64,000 nt of DNA. It comes from Pontibacter pamirensis (GTDB lineage: Bacteria; Bacteroidota; Bacteroidia; Cytophagales; Hymenobacteraceae). Under the pieces are notes generated by a model, which had not been told where the DNA came from, searched no databases, and saw only the letters and a program-made list of their open reading frames with translations. The translations under genes and the position numbers were made by a program. Shown here piece after piece: positions 45,583 to 55,001 of the stretch; positions within the stretch are counted from its first letter, which is position 1, and each line of letters starts with the position of its first letter. The DNA is taken from assembly GCF_010015475.1 (NCBI RefSeq), contig NZ_SSNI01000024.1:1-64000 (forward strand), given 5' to 3'.

Positions 45583-46521
45583 TGGAGCACACTTACACCG
45601 GTATCGATGTGGCCAAAGACAAGTTTCGTGGTTGCTACAAAACTAGCAGGCAAAGTCACCACCTCCTTGCACAACAACGACAAAAAAGGTATCAGCAGCT
45701 TCCTTAAGAGCTTATCCAGCCAGAGTTGGTGCATTATGGAGGCAACAGGGGTTTACAGCCTGCAGCTGGCCATTGCCTTGCACGAAAAAGGCATCAAGGT
45801 GTCGGTGGTGAATCCTTTGCAGATCAAGCACTTTGCCCAGACCAATCTTAAGAGGACGAAAACAGACAAGGTGGATGCCTGAGTACGGGGAGCGCATGCA
45901 GCCAACGCTGTACGAGCCGCCGACACCTTTCATGAGGAAACTGCAGCAACAGCGCATGTCTTTGAAGCTGCTTGTCAAGAGCAAGCGCTCTTTCCTGAAC
46001 CAGTTGCATGCCCTGTCTCAATTGGAAGAAGCGGATAAAGCTGCTCTAAAGGCCTGTAAAGCGGTCTTGATAAGCATAGAAAAGCAAATTGGGAGACTAG
46101 AGGAACAGATGCAACAGCTGGCAGAAGAGCACTGCCGGGACCTGTTTACCTTGCTGCAGACTATTCCCGGCATCAGCACTAATTCTGCCATAGAGCTCAT
46201 CGTTGTCTCTGGCGGGTTCAGAAACTTTACATCAGCCAGGCAGTTCAGCCCTTTATTGGTATCAGCCCCTGCATCAATGAGTCTGGTACATCCATCCGCG
46301 GATACAAGGGGATCAGCAGGATCGGGGACAAAAACATAAGGGCCATGCTCTACATGTGCGCCATGGCGGCAAAAGTGCACAACAAAGCTTGCCGGGAGCT
46401 TTATGAGCGGATGGTGGCGGCAGTGAAAGCAAAGAAAGTAGCCTTGGTGGCCGTGATGAACAAGCTGATAAAACAAGTGTTTGGAATAGTGCGATCTGGA
46501 GAGGTTTATAATGTAAACTAA
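45583..46521 (+). pseudogene. IS110 family transposase, broken by at least three frameshifts
   Basis: Reads MEHTYTGIDVAKDKF, then shifts near 45625 to VVATKLAGKVTTSL and on to KRTKTDKVDA, stops at 45880-45882, resumes in another frame as EYGERMQPTLYEPP through LLQTIPGISTNSAIEL, and shifts again near 46250 to IGISPCINESGTSI and the end at 46519-46521. The RuvC-like DEDD acids (GIDVAKD, MEATGVYS, TDKVDA) and the C-terminal domain Ser region (GISRIGDKN) are recognisable. A few residues seem deleted at the KVDA junction. Not functional as it stands. Confidence 0.85.
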
Positions 46522-46651
46522 GAAAAGCAGCAGTTGGAAAAAAACATTAATACTCTTGCTTTTCAACACATTCCATAAAGCCTCTCGTAAACTGTTGCAA
46601 TTCCAGCAAGCCCCCTGCCCCAGAGATGGGAGGAATGAAGGGAGCGGGAAG

Positions 46652-46686
46652 ACACTGTTGCGCCCAGCCGAAGGACGCAACAGTGT
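46652..46686 (-). terminator. Hairpin after the T9SS protein gene
   Basis: ACACTGTTGCG (46652-46662) pairs exactly with 46676-46686 around a 13-base loop, 21 bases beyond the stop on the minus strand. T tract weak. Confidence 0.45.
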
Positions 46687-46707
46687 TCATACAGAGTTTC
46701 ATATGTG

Positions 46708-48546
46708 TTATCGCTCCACGACCAGCTTTACCGTTTGCACCTTGCCCGCAGTGCTCAGGCGCGCCAGGTACAACCCTTTAGGCAGGCCCTCTGCCCGCAG
46801 CTCGTGCTCGTGCCTTCTTCCGGCCTCGCTGGTGCCGGCGGCGATGCGCTGAATAAGCGCCCCTTTCAGGTCGTAGAGCTCCAGCAGGTAGCCTGTGTTG
46901 CTCTCGGTGACGAAAGCCAAGGTGGTGCGGTCACTGAAGGCAGTAGGGTACGCTTCAAGGCCTTGGGGAAGCGGCTCCACCACAGACCTTTGCAATAAAG
47001 CACTGCTCAGGCTCTTGATGGGTTTGTGGATAATGATTGCGCCCCTGTCAATGGCGTCGCAGGCTGGCGCGTTGTTATCCAAACTGGCGGAAGTACATCC
47101 GGCTTGGTTGTCGTAAACGACCTCACCCTCGGTTCCGTCCTCGTTCATTACCCAGATTTTGAGGCGGAGCTGATCTGGACCGGTGTTTTCTCTAAACTGC
47201 CCGTCGGTGGCGGTGACGAGATAGCCGAACCTGCGATCATCCGCGTCAGTTTCAAAGCCCTGCTTGTGGAGGAGAACACCTTTGCCCCTAAAGAAGGCCC
47301 TGTTGTCGGAGATAACCAAAGAGCCGTCTTCCACGCTGGTGCTTCGGAAAATGGAGGGGCCGGACTCTAGAATCACGATGGCTGAGCCAACTACCTGATC
47401 TTCATTTCTATACTTTGCCACAAAGCCCCAATACATGTTTCCACTCTGGTGCATGAGCTCGTAATCCGCATTGGAGGGGGAGTCGCTCCTGCCCCCGCCG
47501 GACACGAAGCCGGCGTCGGGATGATAAACATGAACATAAAGTACAGAGGTCTGGGAAGGACAGCCTTCTTTGCCTACATATGTGACACTCACCTTGTAGG
47601 CGTTTGGTTCGTCGGGCCAGTCGACAGCGATGGAACCGGTGCCCTGGCCGGTGAAGTCGGTATAGGCCGAACCGTCGATGTCGGTGATGCTCCAGGTATA
47701 GGAGGTGGCTCCAGAGTGAGGAAGTGTATAGACGGAGTTGCTGGTGCCCACGGCGGCATTTGTGCTGCCCGCGATGGCTGCCTCGGCAATGCCCGGTTCA
47801 AAATTATAAATGGTATTGTGGCCGTTTATGCCGATGGTAAAGGCATCGATGTAACCGGTAAAGGCAGTGCCCCAATATTCATCAAAAGGAGCAAACCGTG
47901 GGGAACCTATATTGAGCCGGATACCACCAAACCCGCCACCTGAAACCTGATTCACAATTCTGGCATCAGGATACTGACTGATATAGGAGTCTAAGGTTAA
48001 ATAAATTCCACCCTTTTCCGGATTAAGGACATAAGGCGTACCTAACCACCAAATGGCATTGAGCATATCCCAGGTCTGCCAGGTTTTTTCAATTGTGGGC
48101 CCTTGGTCCGGCAAACCGGTTCCTGCTATCCAGGAACCGGTTTGCCAGCGTGGTTCAAAAACCAAGTGGTCATCTTTTAGGCCATCTCCTGTTCTGTCTA
48201 TCTGCAAAACCACAAAAATGTTATCGGTATTGTTGGTGCGGCTTTGAATATAAGTAGAGTAACTAAAGTTGGTGAGGGAAGAAAGAAGCGTATTATGATA
48301 AGACTCATTTCTGAAATTACCCAGGTCACCGGTAAGGGTCGTGTATTCTAAACTGCCATTGCCCAATAGGGGTTCTGCCTCTCCGGTGGTAAAGGTAGCG
48401 ATGATGTCGGGGTTGCCCTGATCTACCCAGCCATCCCGGTTACAATCCGTAACGGTGATAACAGTTTGAGAATAAACGCTTGTTGAAAAAACCATTGCGG
48501 TAAGCAGCAACAGTTTTTTCGGGGAGAAAGTAATTTTAGTTTCCAT
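46708..48546 (-). CDS. T9SS type A sorting domain-containing secreted protein
   Basis: 612 residues, exported by a signal peptide (KKLLLLTAMVFSTSVYSQ) and predicted to be moved across the outer membrane by the type IX secretion system. The last roughly 80 residues (LEAYPTAFSDRTTLAF to the end) form the type A sorting domain, with LLELYDLKGALIQRI and GLPKGLYLARLSTAGK as its conserved strands. The middle has a bacterial Ig/PKD-like segment (SYTWSITDIDGSAYTDFTGQ) and a Gly/Asp-rich N-terminal region with no family I know. Function unknown, possibly an adhesin or enzyme-less surface protein. A 16-bp inverted repeat lies inside the gene (48110-48146). Confidence 0.88.
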   Translation of the reverse strand: METKITFSPKKLLLLTAMVFSTSVYSQTVITVTDCNRDGWVDQGNPDIIATFTTGEAEPLLGNGSLEYTTLTGDLGNFRNESYHNTLLSSLTNFSYSTYIQSRTNNTDNIFVVLQIDRTGDGLKDDHLVFEPRWQTGSWIAGTGLPDQGPTIEKTWQTWDMLNAIWWLGTPYVLNPEKGGIYLTLDSYISQYPDARIVNQVSGGGFGGIRLNIGSPRFAPFDEYWGTAFTGYIDAFTIGINGHNTIYNFEPGIAEAAIAGSTNAAVGTSNSVYTLPHSGATSYTWSITDIDGSAYTDFTGQGTGSIAVDWPDEPNAYKVSVTYVGKEGCPSQTSVLYVHVYHPDAGFVSGGGRSDSPSNADYELMHQSGNMYWGFVAKYRNEDQVVGSAIVILESGPSIFRSTSVEDGSLVISDNRAFFRGKGVLLHKQGFETDADDRRFGYLVTATDGQFRENTGPDQLRLKIWVMNEDGTEGEVVYDNQAGCTSASLDNNAPACDAIDRGAIIIHKPIKSLSSALLQRSVVEPLPQGLEAYPTAFSDRTTLAFVTESNTGYLLELYDLKGALIQRIAAGTSEAGRRHEHELRAEGLPKGLYLARLSTAGKVQTVKLVVER

Positions 48547-48774
48547 GTTTCTTAGATTAAAAGGTTTCAGGTTATTACCGCATAAAGTAAAAGGGCCTTG
48601 TTTTATCTTTTAAAAAGCTAACCTCACTGGGGTTAGAAACAGGTGCCTGTTTAGCTATCCGTTTATATGGTTTGAGAGGTCTGATTTAGGCGCTAAAAGG
48701 GCTTTAGTCCAACTCTGTTAAATCGATGTCGGCTACCTTGTCGCCTGAATTTTTACTTAAGTTCAAGCCTGCAT

Positions 48775-48954
48775 CTACTGCAATTTCGTAGCGTAAACAC
48801 GGGAGATAGCAACCTTATCCATGACCAGAAAAGAGTCATTTGCAGCCGGAGAGGTAATGGCGACTAACGGGGCAGCAGCATCGGGCGCATTATCCTCACA
48901 TGCCGCAACGCTAAAGGCGAAGAAAAACAGGAGTAGCCAAGGTGTCTTTTTCAT
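48775..48954 (-). pseudogene. Truncated copy of the EF-hand lipoprotein family
   Basis: Translates to 59 residues starting MKKTPWLLLFFFAFSVAAC, then PLVAITSPAANDSFLVMDKV, closely matching the first part of the lipoprotein genes at 49084 and 51907. The frame then fails (RVYATKLQ, stop). The 80 bases beyond keep a few similar codons but no EF-hand region. This is a degraded third copy, just before the intact ones on the same strand. Confidence 0.7.
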
Positions 48955-49083
48955 TCCTGTGAAATATCACAGGAATACATTCAAGCCAGCATGTGGCACA
49001 AATGATCTTCTCTCTGAAAAATTACTGTTTCCGCTGCAATGGATTGGCTTCTGTCGGGGGTGGATGAAGCGTATATGCTTGAT

Positions 49084-49971
49084 CTATAGCCAGTGATTAC
49101 TGGTAAATCCATATAAATACTCGTTACTGCTCAACATACCATCACCATCAAGATCTAAGCGATGAAAGAGATAGTTTGCAAACTCTTCTTGGGAAAACAA
49201 ATGATCCTTATTCAGATCCCATTCAGCTAAGAAGCCAGCTTTTTCTAAGCCGCTACTGAACTCTTTAGGTTGCATAATATCGTCACCGTTTGTGTCCCAA
49301 TCCGACCAGATTTGGTTCTCCAGTCCATGAAGCTGTACAAACCAATTCCAATAGTCCTCATCATCAGCTCCAGTTTCCATGTCTTCTCCACCATGAAAAA
49401 CATTAGCATGGAAGGCGGCACCTAACTCGTCATAGTTCAGAAATCCATCACCATTATCTATGTTCTCAAATGCACCCTGAGAAAATATCGTGCTAAAGCT
49501 GGCCAAATCTAAGTCTGGCGCAAGCACGGTAAAAGTAAAAGAACTTTTTGTCACGTTCTGCTGCCTATCTACTGCTTCCACTATGTATGTATAGGTACCT
49601 ATAAACATTACTGAAGGTATATGGATGGTTAAGTTCCAGTTTAAACTGCTATTACCTTTGCTAATACTAACCGCTTCATCAGGCATCTCCTGGGGTGTGG
49701 GTATGCAATTGAAATCAAAGTACATATCATCGCATACTAGGACATCTACGTACACCCGTACATCGCTCAATCCCTTATTATCGGTGATGTTTACTTTGAT
49801 TTCATTTTGTTCATACACCAATAAAGTATCATTGTCTGCCGGAGACTTGATACTGACTACAGGATGAACAGTATCAGGTTCAGGTACAACTAGGCTGGGC
49901 TCAGCACCATCGTCACATGCTGCAATGGTGAAGGCAAATAGAAACAGGTATAGCCAATTTAACTTTTCCAT
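49084..49971 (-). CDS. EF-hand lipoprotein with N-terminal Ig-like domain (copy 1)
   Basis: 295 residues from the ATG at 49971; the frame runs upstream to 50016, but MEKLNWLYLFLFAFTIAAC is the proper lipoprotein signal (Cys19). Residues 35-150 form an Ig-like domain of the DUF4625 kind (VHPVVSIKSPADNDTLLV, then ITDNKGLSDVRVYV). Four EF-hand loops follow at about 172-183, 226-237, 252-263 and 273-284, with DNGDGFLNYDE and DLDGDGMLSSNE as the best. It is predicted to bind calcium at the cell surface or periplasm. It is a paralogue of the gene at 51907, and about 140 upstream bases are also similar. Role unknown. Confidence 0.85.
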   Translation of the reverse strand: MEKLNWLYLFLFAFTIAACDDGAEPSLVVPEPDTVHPVVSIKSPADNDTLLVYEQNEIKVNITDNKGLSDVRVYVDVLVCDDMYFDFNCIPTPQEMPDEAVSISKGNSSLNWNLTIHIPSVMFIGTYTYIVEAVDRQQNVTKSSFTFTVLAPDLDLASFSTIFSQGAFENIDNGDGFLNYDELGAAFHANVFHGGEDMETGADDEDYWNWFVQLHGLENQIWSDWDTNGDDIMQPKEFSSGLEKAGFLAEWDLNKDHLFSQEEFANYLFHRLDLDGDGMLSSNEYLYGFTSNHWL

Positions 49972-50115
49972 AACCTTATGTTTTAAATAAAATAAGAACA
50001 TGTACACGGCTAACACACAGCAAAAATAACCCTCGCCCTACTCTTGCTCCTTCAGCATGCGGTCAGTCAGAAGGTATGAAAGAAGTTTACTTTGCAGGGG
50101 AGTATCAGAAGAGGT

Positions 50116-50181
50116 AAAGCGGCAGCCGGACAGGATATTTATTTTGTATGTAACATCATTTTCCTTTCCGGCTGCCGCTTT
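50116..50181 (-). terminator. Hairpin after the haloperoxidase-like gene
   Basis: AAAGCGGCAGCCGGA (50116-50130) pairs perfectly with 50167-50181 across a 36-base loop, 42 bases beyond the stop codon of the minus-strand gene. The large loop and poor T tract make the role uncertain. Confidence 0.4.
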
Positions 50182-50223
50182 AATAAAGTTTATTGTAATC
50201 TAAGACTTAGGTGATACATATAA

Positions 50224-51582
50224 CTATCGCTGCAACTTTAGTTGCATTACATTATGCCCAATCTCTTCACCTAATATTTTCCCTGCTTCAACTGCAGGCC
50301 GGTAATGGATACCGCCATAAATCCTGGACCACCCTGCTTCGGTGGCTGCGTCGCGGAAGGAGTCATAGGAACGGACAACGCCCCGGAACTCATAAGTTTT
50401 GTCTGTATACTCATAGTTCTCACCAAACATGCCGGTCATTACTTCCATAAAAGCAGTGGTAATCACAGTGTGCGCAGCCGGGTACTCAGGGTAGCTTGGT
50501 GTTGCCCCTAAATAAGGGAGCCAGTTAGGGTCTATGTGTTTTTGGATGTATGTAACCGGCCGAACCAGATTATAGAAATACTTAGAGCGCCAAGTCATAA
50601 TCAAACCATCACGTGTTGCGATACCCGCTCTTGCATAGGCCATAGCCGCCGTACCCAGGCTTGATTCGGTTTCTTCCAAAACAGCAGTCAGTATTTTATA
50701 ATGGTGGGCCAGGGCAGTATATGTACCCGGACCTGCGTTGTGCCAAAAGGAGGCGATGGCCTTTTGCTCGTCAGTAGCATTTTTAGAGGCCTCGTAGGTA
50801 TAGTACACTTCGTTGTAAAACGGAGAGCCAGGCTCTTCAGAATAGGGGTACGGGTAAGCAGGAACCACACCTTCTAAATGCTCTTCCAGGAAAGGGCGGT
50901 AACTGCCCATGTAAGGAAAGCCGGCGGGAGCGAAATTAGGCGGGGTTGGCACCCAGGCACCAGGGAATACAGGAGGTGTATAAGCCTCGGTGTTGCGGCT
51001 GACGCCATCGGTTGCAGCCCAGGCGATAACGGCTGCCGCTACTGCCCTGCCAAATTCCCGGGACCGAAGGGCTACAGCTGAGTTCTGGTTTGGCTTCAGT
51101 GTATTGTTATAGGAATCTTCCAGCGATTTGATTGATGCGAGGTTATCCTCCGTGAGGTTGGTAAACATATGCCTGGTGTAATAAGCCATGGCCGCGTTGG
51201 CTGCAATTGACCAGGAGTAGCCATTGTTTTTCTCCTTGTCCGGCATCTGTGGCATCTGATACAGCAGGCTGCTTAAACTTACAGCTTTGGGAATGCCATA
51301 CCGGACGGTTTCATACAGCACTATGCCCTCATAAGAAAAGAAACGTCCTGTGACAACAGGGGAAAGCTGCGGGGCGGTCTGAAGAATGATTTCAGCTTGA
51401 AGGTTATACCAATCTGTCGCCACATCACTGCTTTCGCGCATGGCCTTAGAGGAATGTTCATCATCTTTACCAGGCTTTAGCTCATCGTAGATGTAGTCGA
51501 GTTCTTTTTCACATCCAGTAAGAGAAACTATCATCACCATACCAAATATGAGGCAGGTTTGTTTAAATAACTTGTAGCACAT
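50224..51582 (-). CDS. Vanadium-dependent haloperoxidase/PAP2-like lipoprotein
   Basis: 452 residues with a lipoprotein signal (lipobox SLTGC, Cys24). The C-terminal part carries the acid phosphatase/vanadium haloperoxidase motifs: KYFYNLVRP (K-x6-RP), PSYPEYPAAHT in place of PSGH, and SRIYGGIHYRP (SR-x5-H). The helical core before them fits this superfamily. Whether vanadate is bound and halide oxidised cannot be told; phosphatase activity is the alternative. The Ser-to-Ala and Gly-to-Ala changes in the second motif leave the His. The gene lies between the two intact EF-hand lipoprotein copies on the same strand. Confidence 0.85.
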   Translation of the reverse strand: MCYKLFKQTCLIFGMVMIVSLTGCEKELDYIYDELKPGKDDEHSSKAMRESSDVATDWYNLQAEIILQTAPQLSPVVTGRFFSYEGIVLYETVRYGIPKAVSLSSLLYQMPQMPDKEKNNGYSWSIAANAAMAYYTRHMFTNLTEDNLASIKSLEDSYNNTLKPNQNSAVALRSREFGRAVAAAVIAWAATDGVSRNTEAYTPPVFPGAWVPTPPNFAPAGFPYMGSYRPFLEEHLEGVVPAYPYPYSEEPGSPFYNEVYYTYEASKNATDEQKAIASFWHNAGPGTYTALAHHYKILTAVLEETESSLGTAAMAYARAGIATRDGLIMTWRSKYFYNLVRPVTYIQKHIDPNWLPYLGATPSYPEYPAAHTVITTAFMEVMTGMFGENYEYTDKTYEFRGVVRSYDSFRDAATEAGWSRIYGGIHYRPAVEAGKILGEEIGHNVMQLKLQR

Positions 51583-51906
51583 AACAGTAGATTTAAGGTT
51601 AAAAATGATTCAACATGCCTATACATTTCAATCTTCTTGTGTTGAGGTGAAGCAATAGTTATAACCGGGACTACAGAATAAAGAGGGTTCCCCTTGTCTG
51701 TTTTATATGACACGAAGGGCAGAAGAAATGACAAGAGCCAATGTATTCATCCTGTTAAGAATCAATAGCCGATTGGGTTGTCGTACTATATAGAGGGTAT
51801 TTCTATGTGCGAGTATGATATTTAAGGGAATTCACGGGAAGTAGCAAGCTTCAAAATGGCCTTTCTTTCCTTGAAAAAATCTTTAGTGGTGTCTGACTGT
51901 TCTCCT

Positions 51907-52737
51907 TCAGGGTATAAAGTAGGTATGCATTTTACTTTCATACTCGTTCCTGCTCAGCACACCATCCTCATTGTCGTCCCAGCGGCCAAAGATGCCGCCC
52001 GTTAATTCAGCCTCGTTGAGCAGGTTGTTGTTGTCCAGGTCCCAGTCATCAAAGAACTTAACCTTGCGCAATAAGGCATTAAGGGTTCCTAATGACAATC
52101 CATCAAACTCGTCGTAATAATACCAATCTGAGCTTGTCTCAAGGTCGAAATCTACTGTAAACTTATCAAACTCATTATTTTCCACATAGCCGTCATGACC
52201 CCTGTCCATTATATGAAAGACGCTGGTTCCGAACTCACCCTCGGTGAGAGAAGCCCCGTTGTTAATCACCCGTTTCCTAAAGAAGGTATTCTTGGTCAGG
52301 GCTGTGTTAAAAGCGACTTTCTCCAGGTCCGGTGCCTGCACGTTTATATTGACTGCGCTTTCTGACGTGTTCTGCTGCTCGTCCTGCGCCTCTACTATCA
52401 TCGTATAAATGCCTGCAGCTGATCCTTCAGCCATGTAGAAAGTCACTTTTAAGTTTTCATTCCTGCTATCGTTCACGAAATCAATATTCACTTCATCCAC
52501 CTGCCTGCGGTCGCCATCGGGGCCGCTTAAATATATCCTTACTTGCTCAACCTCTCTATTATCTGTTACGTTTGCTCTCAGTTCAATTTCATCAATCACC
52601 AGAAAAGAAGTATTCACTGCCGGAGAGGTAATAGCTATCTCCGGGGCATCAGCATCGGGCGCAACATCATCTTCGTCGTCACATGCCGCAATGGCGAAGG
52701 CAAACAGGAACAGGAATAGCCAATTTATCTTTTCCAT
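51907..52737 (-). CDS. EF-hand lipoprotein with N-terminal Ig-like domain (copy 2)
   Basis: 276 residues from the ATG at 52737; the upstream codons to 52788 are not family-like. The signal MEKINWLFLFLFAFAIAAC (Cys19) is nearly the same as in the copy at 49084. The Ig-like part reads PEIAITSPAVNTSFLV and VTDNREVEQVRIYL. EF-hand loops lie at about 178-189, 233-244 and 254-265 (DRGHDGYVENNE, DWDLDNNNLLNEAE, DDNEDGVLSRNE); one loop fewer than copy 1 is well kept. Predicted calcium-binding envelope protein. Function unknown. Confidence 0.85.
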   Translation of the reverse strand: MEKINWLFLFLFAFAIAACDDEDDVAPDADAPEIAITSPAVNTSFLVIDEIELRANVTDNREVEQVRIYLSGPDGDRRQVDEVNIDFVNDSRNENLKVTFYMAEGSAAGIYTMIVEAQDEQQNTSESAVNINVQAPDLEKVAFNTALTKNTFFRKRVINNGASLTEGEFGTSVFHIMDRGHDGYVENNEFDKFTVDFDLETSSDWYYYDEFDGLSLGTLNALLRKVKFFDDWDLDNNNLLNEAELTGGIFGRWDDNEDGVLSRNEYESKMHTYFIP

Positions 52738-53364
52738 AACCTTTATTCTAAATAAGATAAAAACGTATAGTCGGACAACACTCAGCACAAATAGCCCTAG
52801 CTCTACTGTTGTTCCTTCAGCATGCAGAAAATCAGAAGTTATGAAAGTGGTAAACTTTGCAGGGGAGTAAGCAGAAGATGATGCTTTTAAAACGGGTTAG
52901 CTTTGCAGTTATAAATTTCGAAATAGATTCAAAATTAGGTCAGAAGCAGCTTTGAACAGCATCCTTTCAGGTGGACGATACGCGATTGTAAACTTTGTTT
53001 AGTAAAATGATGATGGAATTATAGTTGCAAATATTATAACAATAAAGAGTTGTTCCTCCTGCTTCTTCGCGTTTAATTCTCTATATATATATCCTATGTT
53101 ATAACTTCGTTCTATTTTCTGCCTTCAGAATTGGCTTTAATCAAAAGAGCGTCAGGATTGCTAGATAAAATGTTGAAAAATTTTTCTCTTCAGATTCTAC
53201 AGTTTTATTTAGCTTGCTCCAAATTAACATCTTGGATGACAGTTTTATTTATTTAAAGGAGGTGAAGGGAGTGAAGGACACCATTCACCTACATAATACA
53301 AATATACATTGCAGCTACTGCTGATGCATTGTAAAAATCAGACAGAACAATTTTTATTTTAGTT
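52738..53364. other. Intergenic region before the AraC gene
   Basis: About 630 bases without a supported gene. The first roughly 140 bases (52738-52877) resemble the upstream region of copy 1 (49972-50112), including CCTTCAGCATGC and ACTTTGCAGGGGAGTA. The remainder is AT-rich and shows nothing I can name. Confidence 0.45.
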
Positions 53365-54195
53365 TTAACTTATTGAGCACACCGCCTTGATAAAGTGTCC
53401 ATCGAAGCTTTGATCAGTAGACAGGTATTGATTAGGAGAATGACCAGTGAAGTCATGAAAGTCTTTTATAAAATGTGATTGGTCATAAAATCCAAATTTA
53501 TACGTAACATCAAGCAGGGAAGCCTCTGGATTAAGAAGCAGAAAATTGATAATCGCCCGGAAGCGTACGATCCGGGCATACAACTTCGGCGACAAGCCTA
53601 CTTGTTCAGTGAATTTACGAGTGAGGGTTCGAATGTTTGTTCGCTCCCGGGTTGACAATTCACTTACTTTCATCTGTCCTTGCGTCTGCAGAATATATTG
53701 TACCGCCATATCTACCTCATTTGGTTTATTGGTTTTGTCCCGGAACAGTCGCCTCAGAAAATTATCAAGCATAGTCAGTTGCCCCTTCTGATTTTTTTCA
53801 TCCCGGAGCTGCTCAGGCAAGAACCGGCAGTTTGGAATCAGGTCATCAAGCTTAAGGTAAGTATCATTGAAGACATCTGCCGACTCACCCAGTACTTTTT
53901 GCAAGGCAGTCGGCTTTAATACAGCCATATAAGACTGACAGGTGCTGACCTTCAACCACCACATTTGCGTTGCCTGCCCGCATAGATAAACACCGTTTGT
54001 GATGGATTGAGCTTTATTGAGTTGTATGCACTCCAGTTGTACCTTGCTATAATCATTCATAACAACCATAAGAGCAGGTACACCGCGAGGAAGGGTGGGT
54101 ATAAGTCTGCTATCCTTAAATTCGCTTTGACCAAAGAGGTATCCGCTCACAAACGGCGCTAATTCTAAAGGTGCAGGCGAAGTTTGCAGAATCAT
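53365..54195 (-). CDS. AraC family transcriptional regulator
   Basis: 276 residues. The N-terminal roughly 170 residues are a sensing domain of the DUF6597 kind (LPRGVPALMVVMNDY, then QATQMWWLKVS and AVLKPTALQKVLG). The C-terminal HTH_18 domain has two helix-turn-helix units, with RTLTRKFTEQVGLSPK and DVTYKFGFYDQSHFIKDF, the second matching the AraC signature. Neither ligand nor target is known. It stands between the lipoprotein region and gene remnants, with no clear operon. An inverted repeat 28 bases before its ATG could be an autoregulatory site. Confidence 0.92.
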   Translation of the reverse strand: MILQTSPAPLELAPFVSGYLFGQSEFKDSRLIPTLPRGVPALMVVMNDYSKVQLECIQLNKAQSITNGVYLCGQATQMWWLKVSTCQSYMAVLKPTALQKVLGESADVFNDTYLKLDDLIPNCRFLPEQLRDEKNQKGQLTMLDNFLRRLFRDKTNKPNEVDMAVQYILQTQGQMKVSELSTRERTNIRTLTRKFTEQVGLSPKLYARIVRFRAIINFLLLNPEASLLDVTYKFGFYDQSHFIKDFHDFTGHSPNQYLSTDQSFDGHFIKAVCSIS

Positions 54196-54222
54196 GGCTT
54201 ATCTTTGAAGGCTGTATGCACT

Positions 54223-54240
54223 TAACTAATTCGTTAGTTA
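54223..54240. promoter_or_regulatory. Inverted repeat upstream of the AraC gene
   Basis: TAACTAA (54223-54229) and TTAGTTA (54234-54240) flank TTCG, 28 bases upstream of the AraC ATG on the minus strand. It may be an operator or a leader hairpin; inferred only. Confidence 0.25.
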
Positions 54241-54455
54241 TATACGAGTTTTTTAAATTCTTATCTTGTTAAGGAACAGTCCTTTAACATAATTTCATGT
54301 GTATGTATAAATATATGGTTTGATATTACCTAATTACTGAGGTAAAGCATGCATCCACGATGATGAATTTCCTAATATGTAGCTATCTTTAAATACTTTC
54401 AACACTAAAAGCCTCTCATGACATTATTAAACAGCCATTAAAATAGCTACATTAT

Positions 54456-54608
54456 ATGCTTTTAGATTGTTTTCAAGCTGTTCCTCATTCTTATGACCTG
54501 ACCATCAGCACCGAAACATATGGCGGCGGGCGGGTCCCGGAAACATGTGAAAAGCTTTTCGAGCAGGGTGCTATTGAGAAGCTATCTAACACCTATTCAA
54601 GCAAGTAA
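54456..54608 (+). other. Short open frame, possible gene fragment
   Basis: 50 codons from ATG to TAA, containing ETYGGGRVPETCEKLFEQGA, which looks protein-like but matches no family I can name. Short length, no terminator of its own and a neighbouring fragment suggest a remnant of a larger gene. Confidence 0.25.
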
Positions 54609-54618
54609 CGCCTTTTAA

Positions 54619-54867
54619 AGATTATATTTATATAGCCGGCAGGAAGTAATTTTTAACGCAAGCCAGACTCCGGCGAGTAACGTGACAACAGAATACGAGG
54701 TATCTTTCCACGCGACAAACGCTAACGTCACCTTTAGTAAGAACGGACCGGAAATTCAGGTGGAGACCACAACTGCAACGTCTGGTTCAGTTGGGACAGT
54801 TCATGTGAAACCGAGGCAGAATGGGCAAACCCAGCAAGTTTCATCCCTTATCATAGTGCGTGATTAA
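54619..54867 (+). pseudogene. C-terminal fragment of an unknown beta-rich protein
   Basis: The frame is open from a stop at 54616-54618. The convincing part reads NASQTPASNVTTEYEVSFHA and VSSLIIVRD at the end, alternating small and polar residues like an Ig-like or fibre domain. An ATG-free upstream part and the terminator 22 bases after the stop support the 3' end of a gene that lost its front. An intact 61-codon gene from GTG at 54682 is the alternative. Confidence 0.35.
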
Positions 54868-54888
54868 GCATCACCAAAGTATCTTTTC

Positions 54889-54929
54889 AAATAGGTGAAG
54901 CTATTATGAGGCTTCACCTATTTTTTATA
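54889..54929 (+). terminator. Terminator after the fragment at 54619-54867
   Basis: AAATAGGTGAAGC (54889-54901) pairs exactly with 54911-54923 around a 9-base loop and is followed by a T run. It marks the end of a transcript on the plus strand. Confidence 0.75.
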
Positions 54930-55001
54930 GAATTAATTTAAGTGTGTTTGGAAACGCAGGTAATCGTCCGTTACCGTCCGAAATATTTCCGAAATAAAAT
55001 A

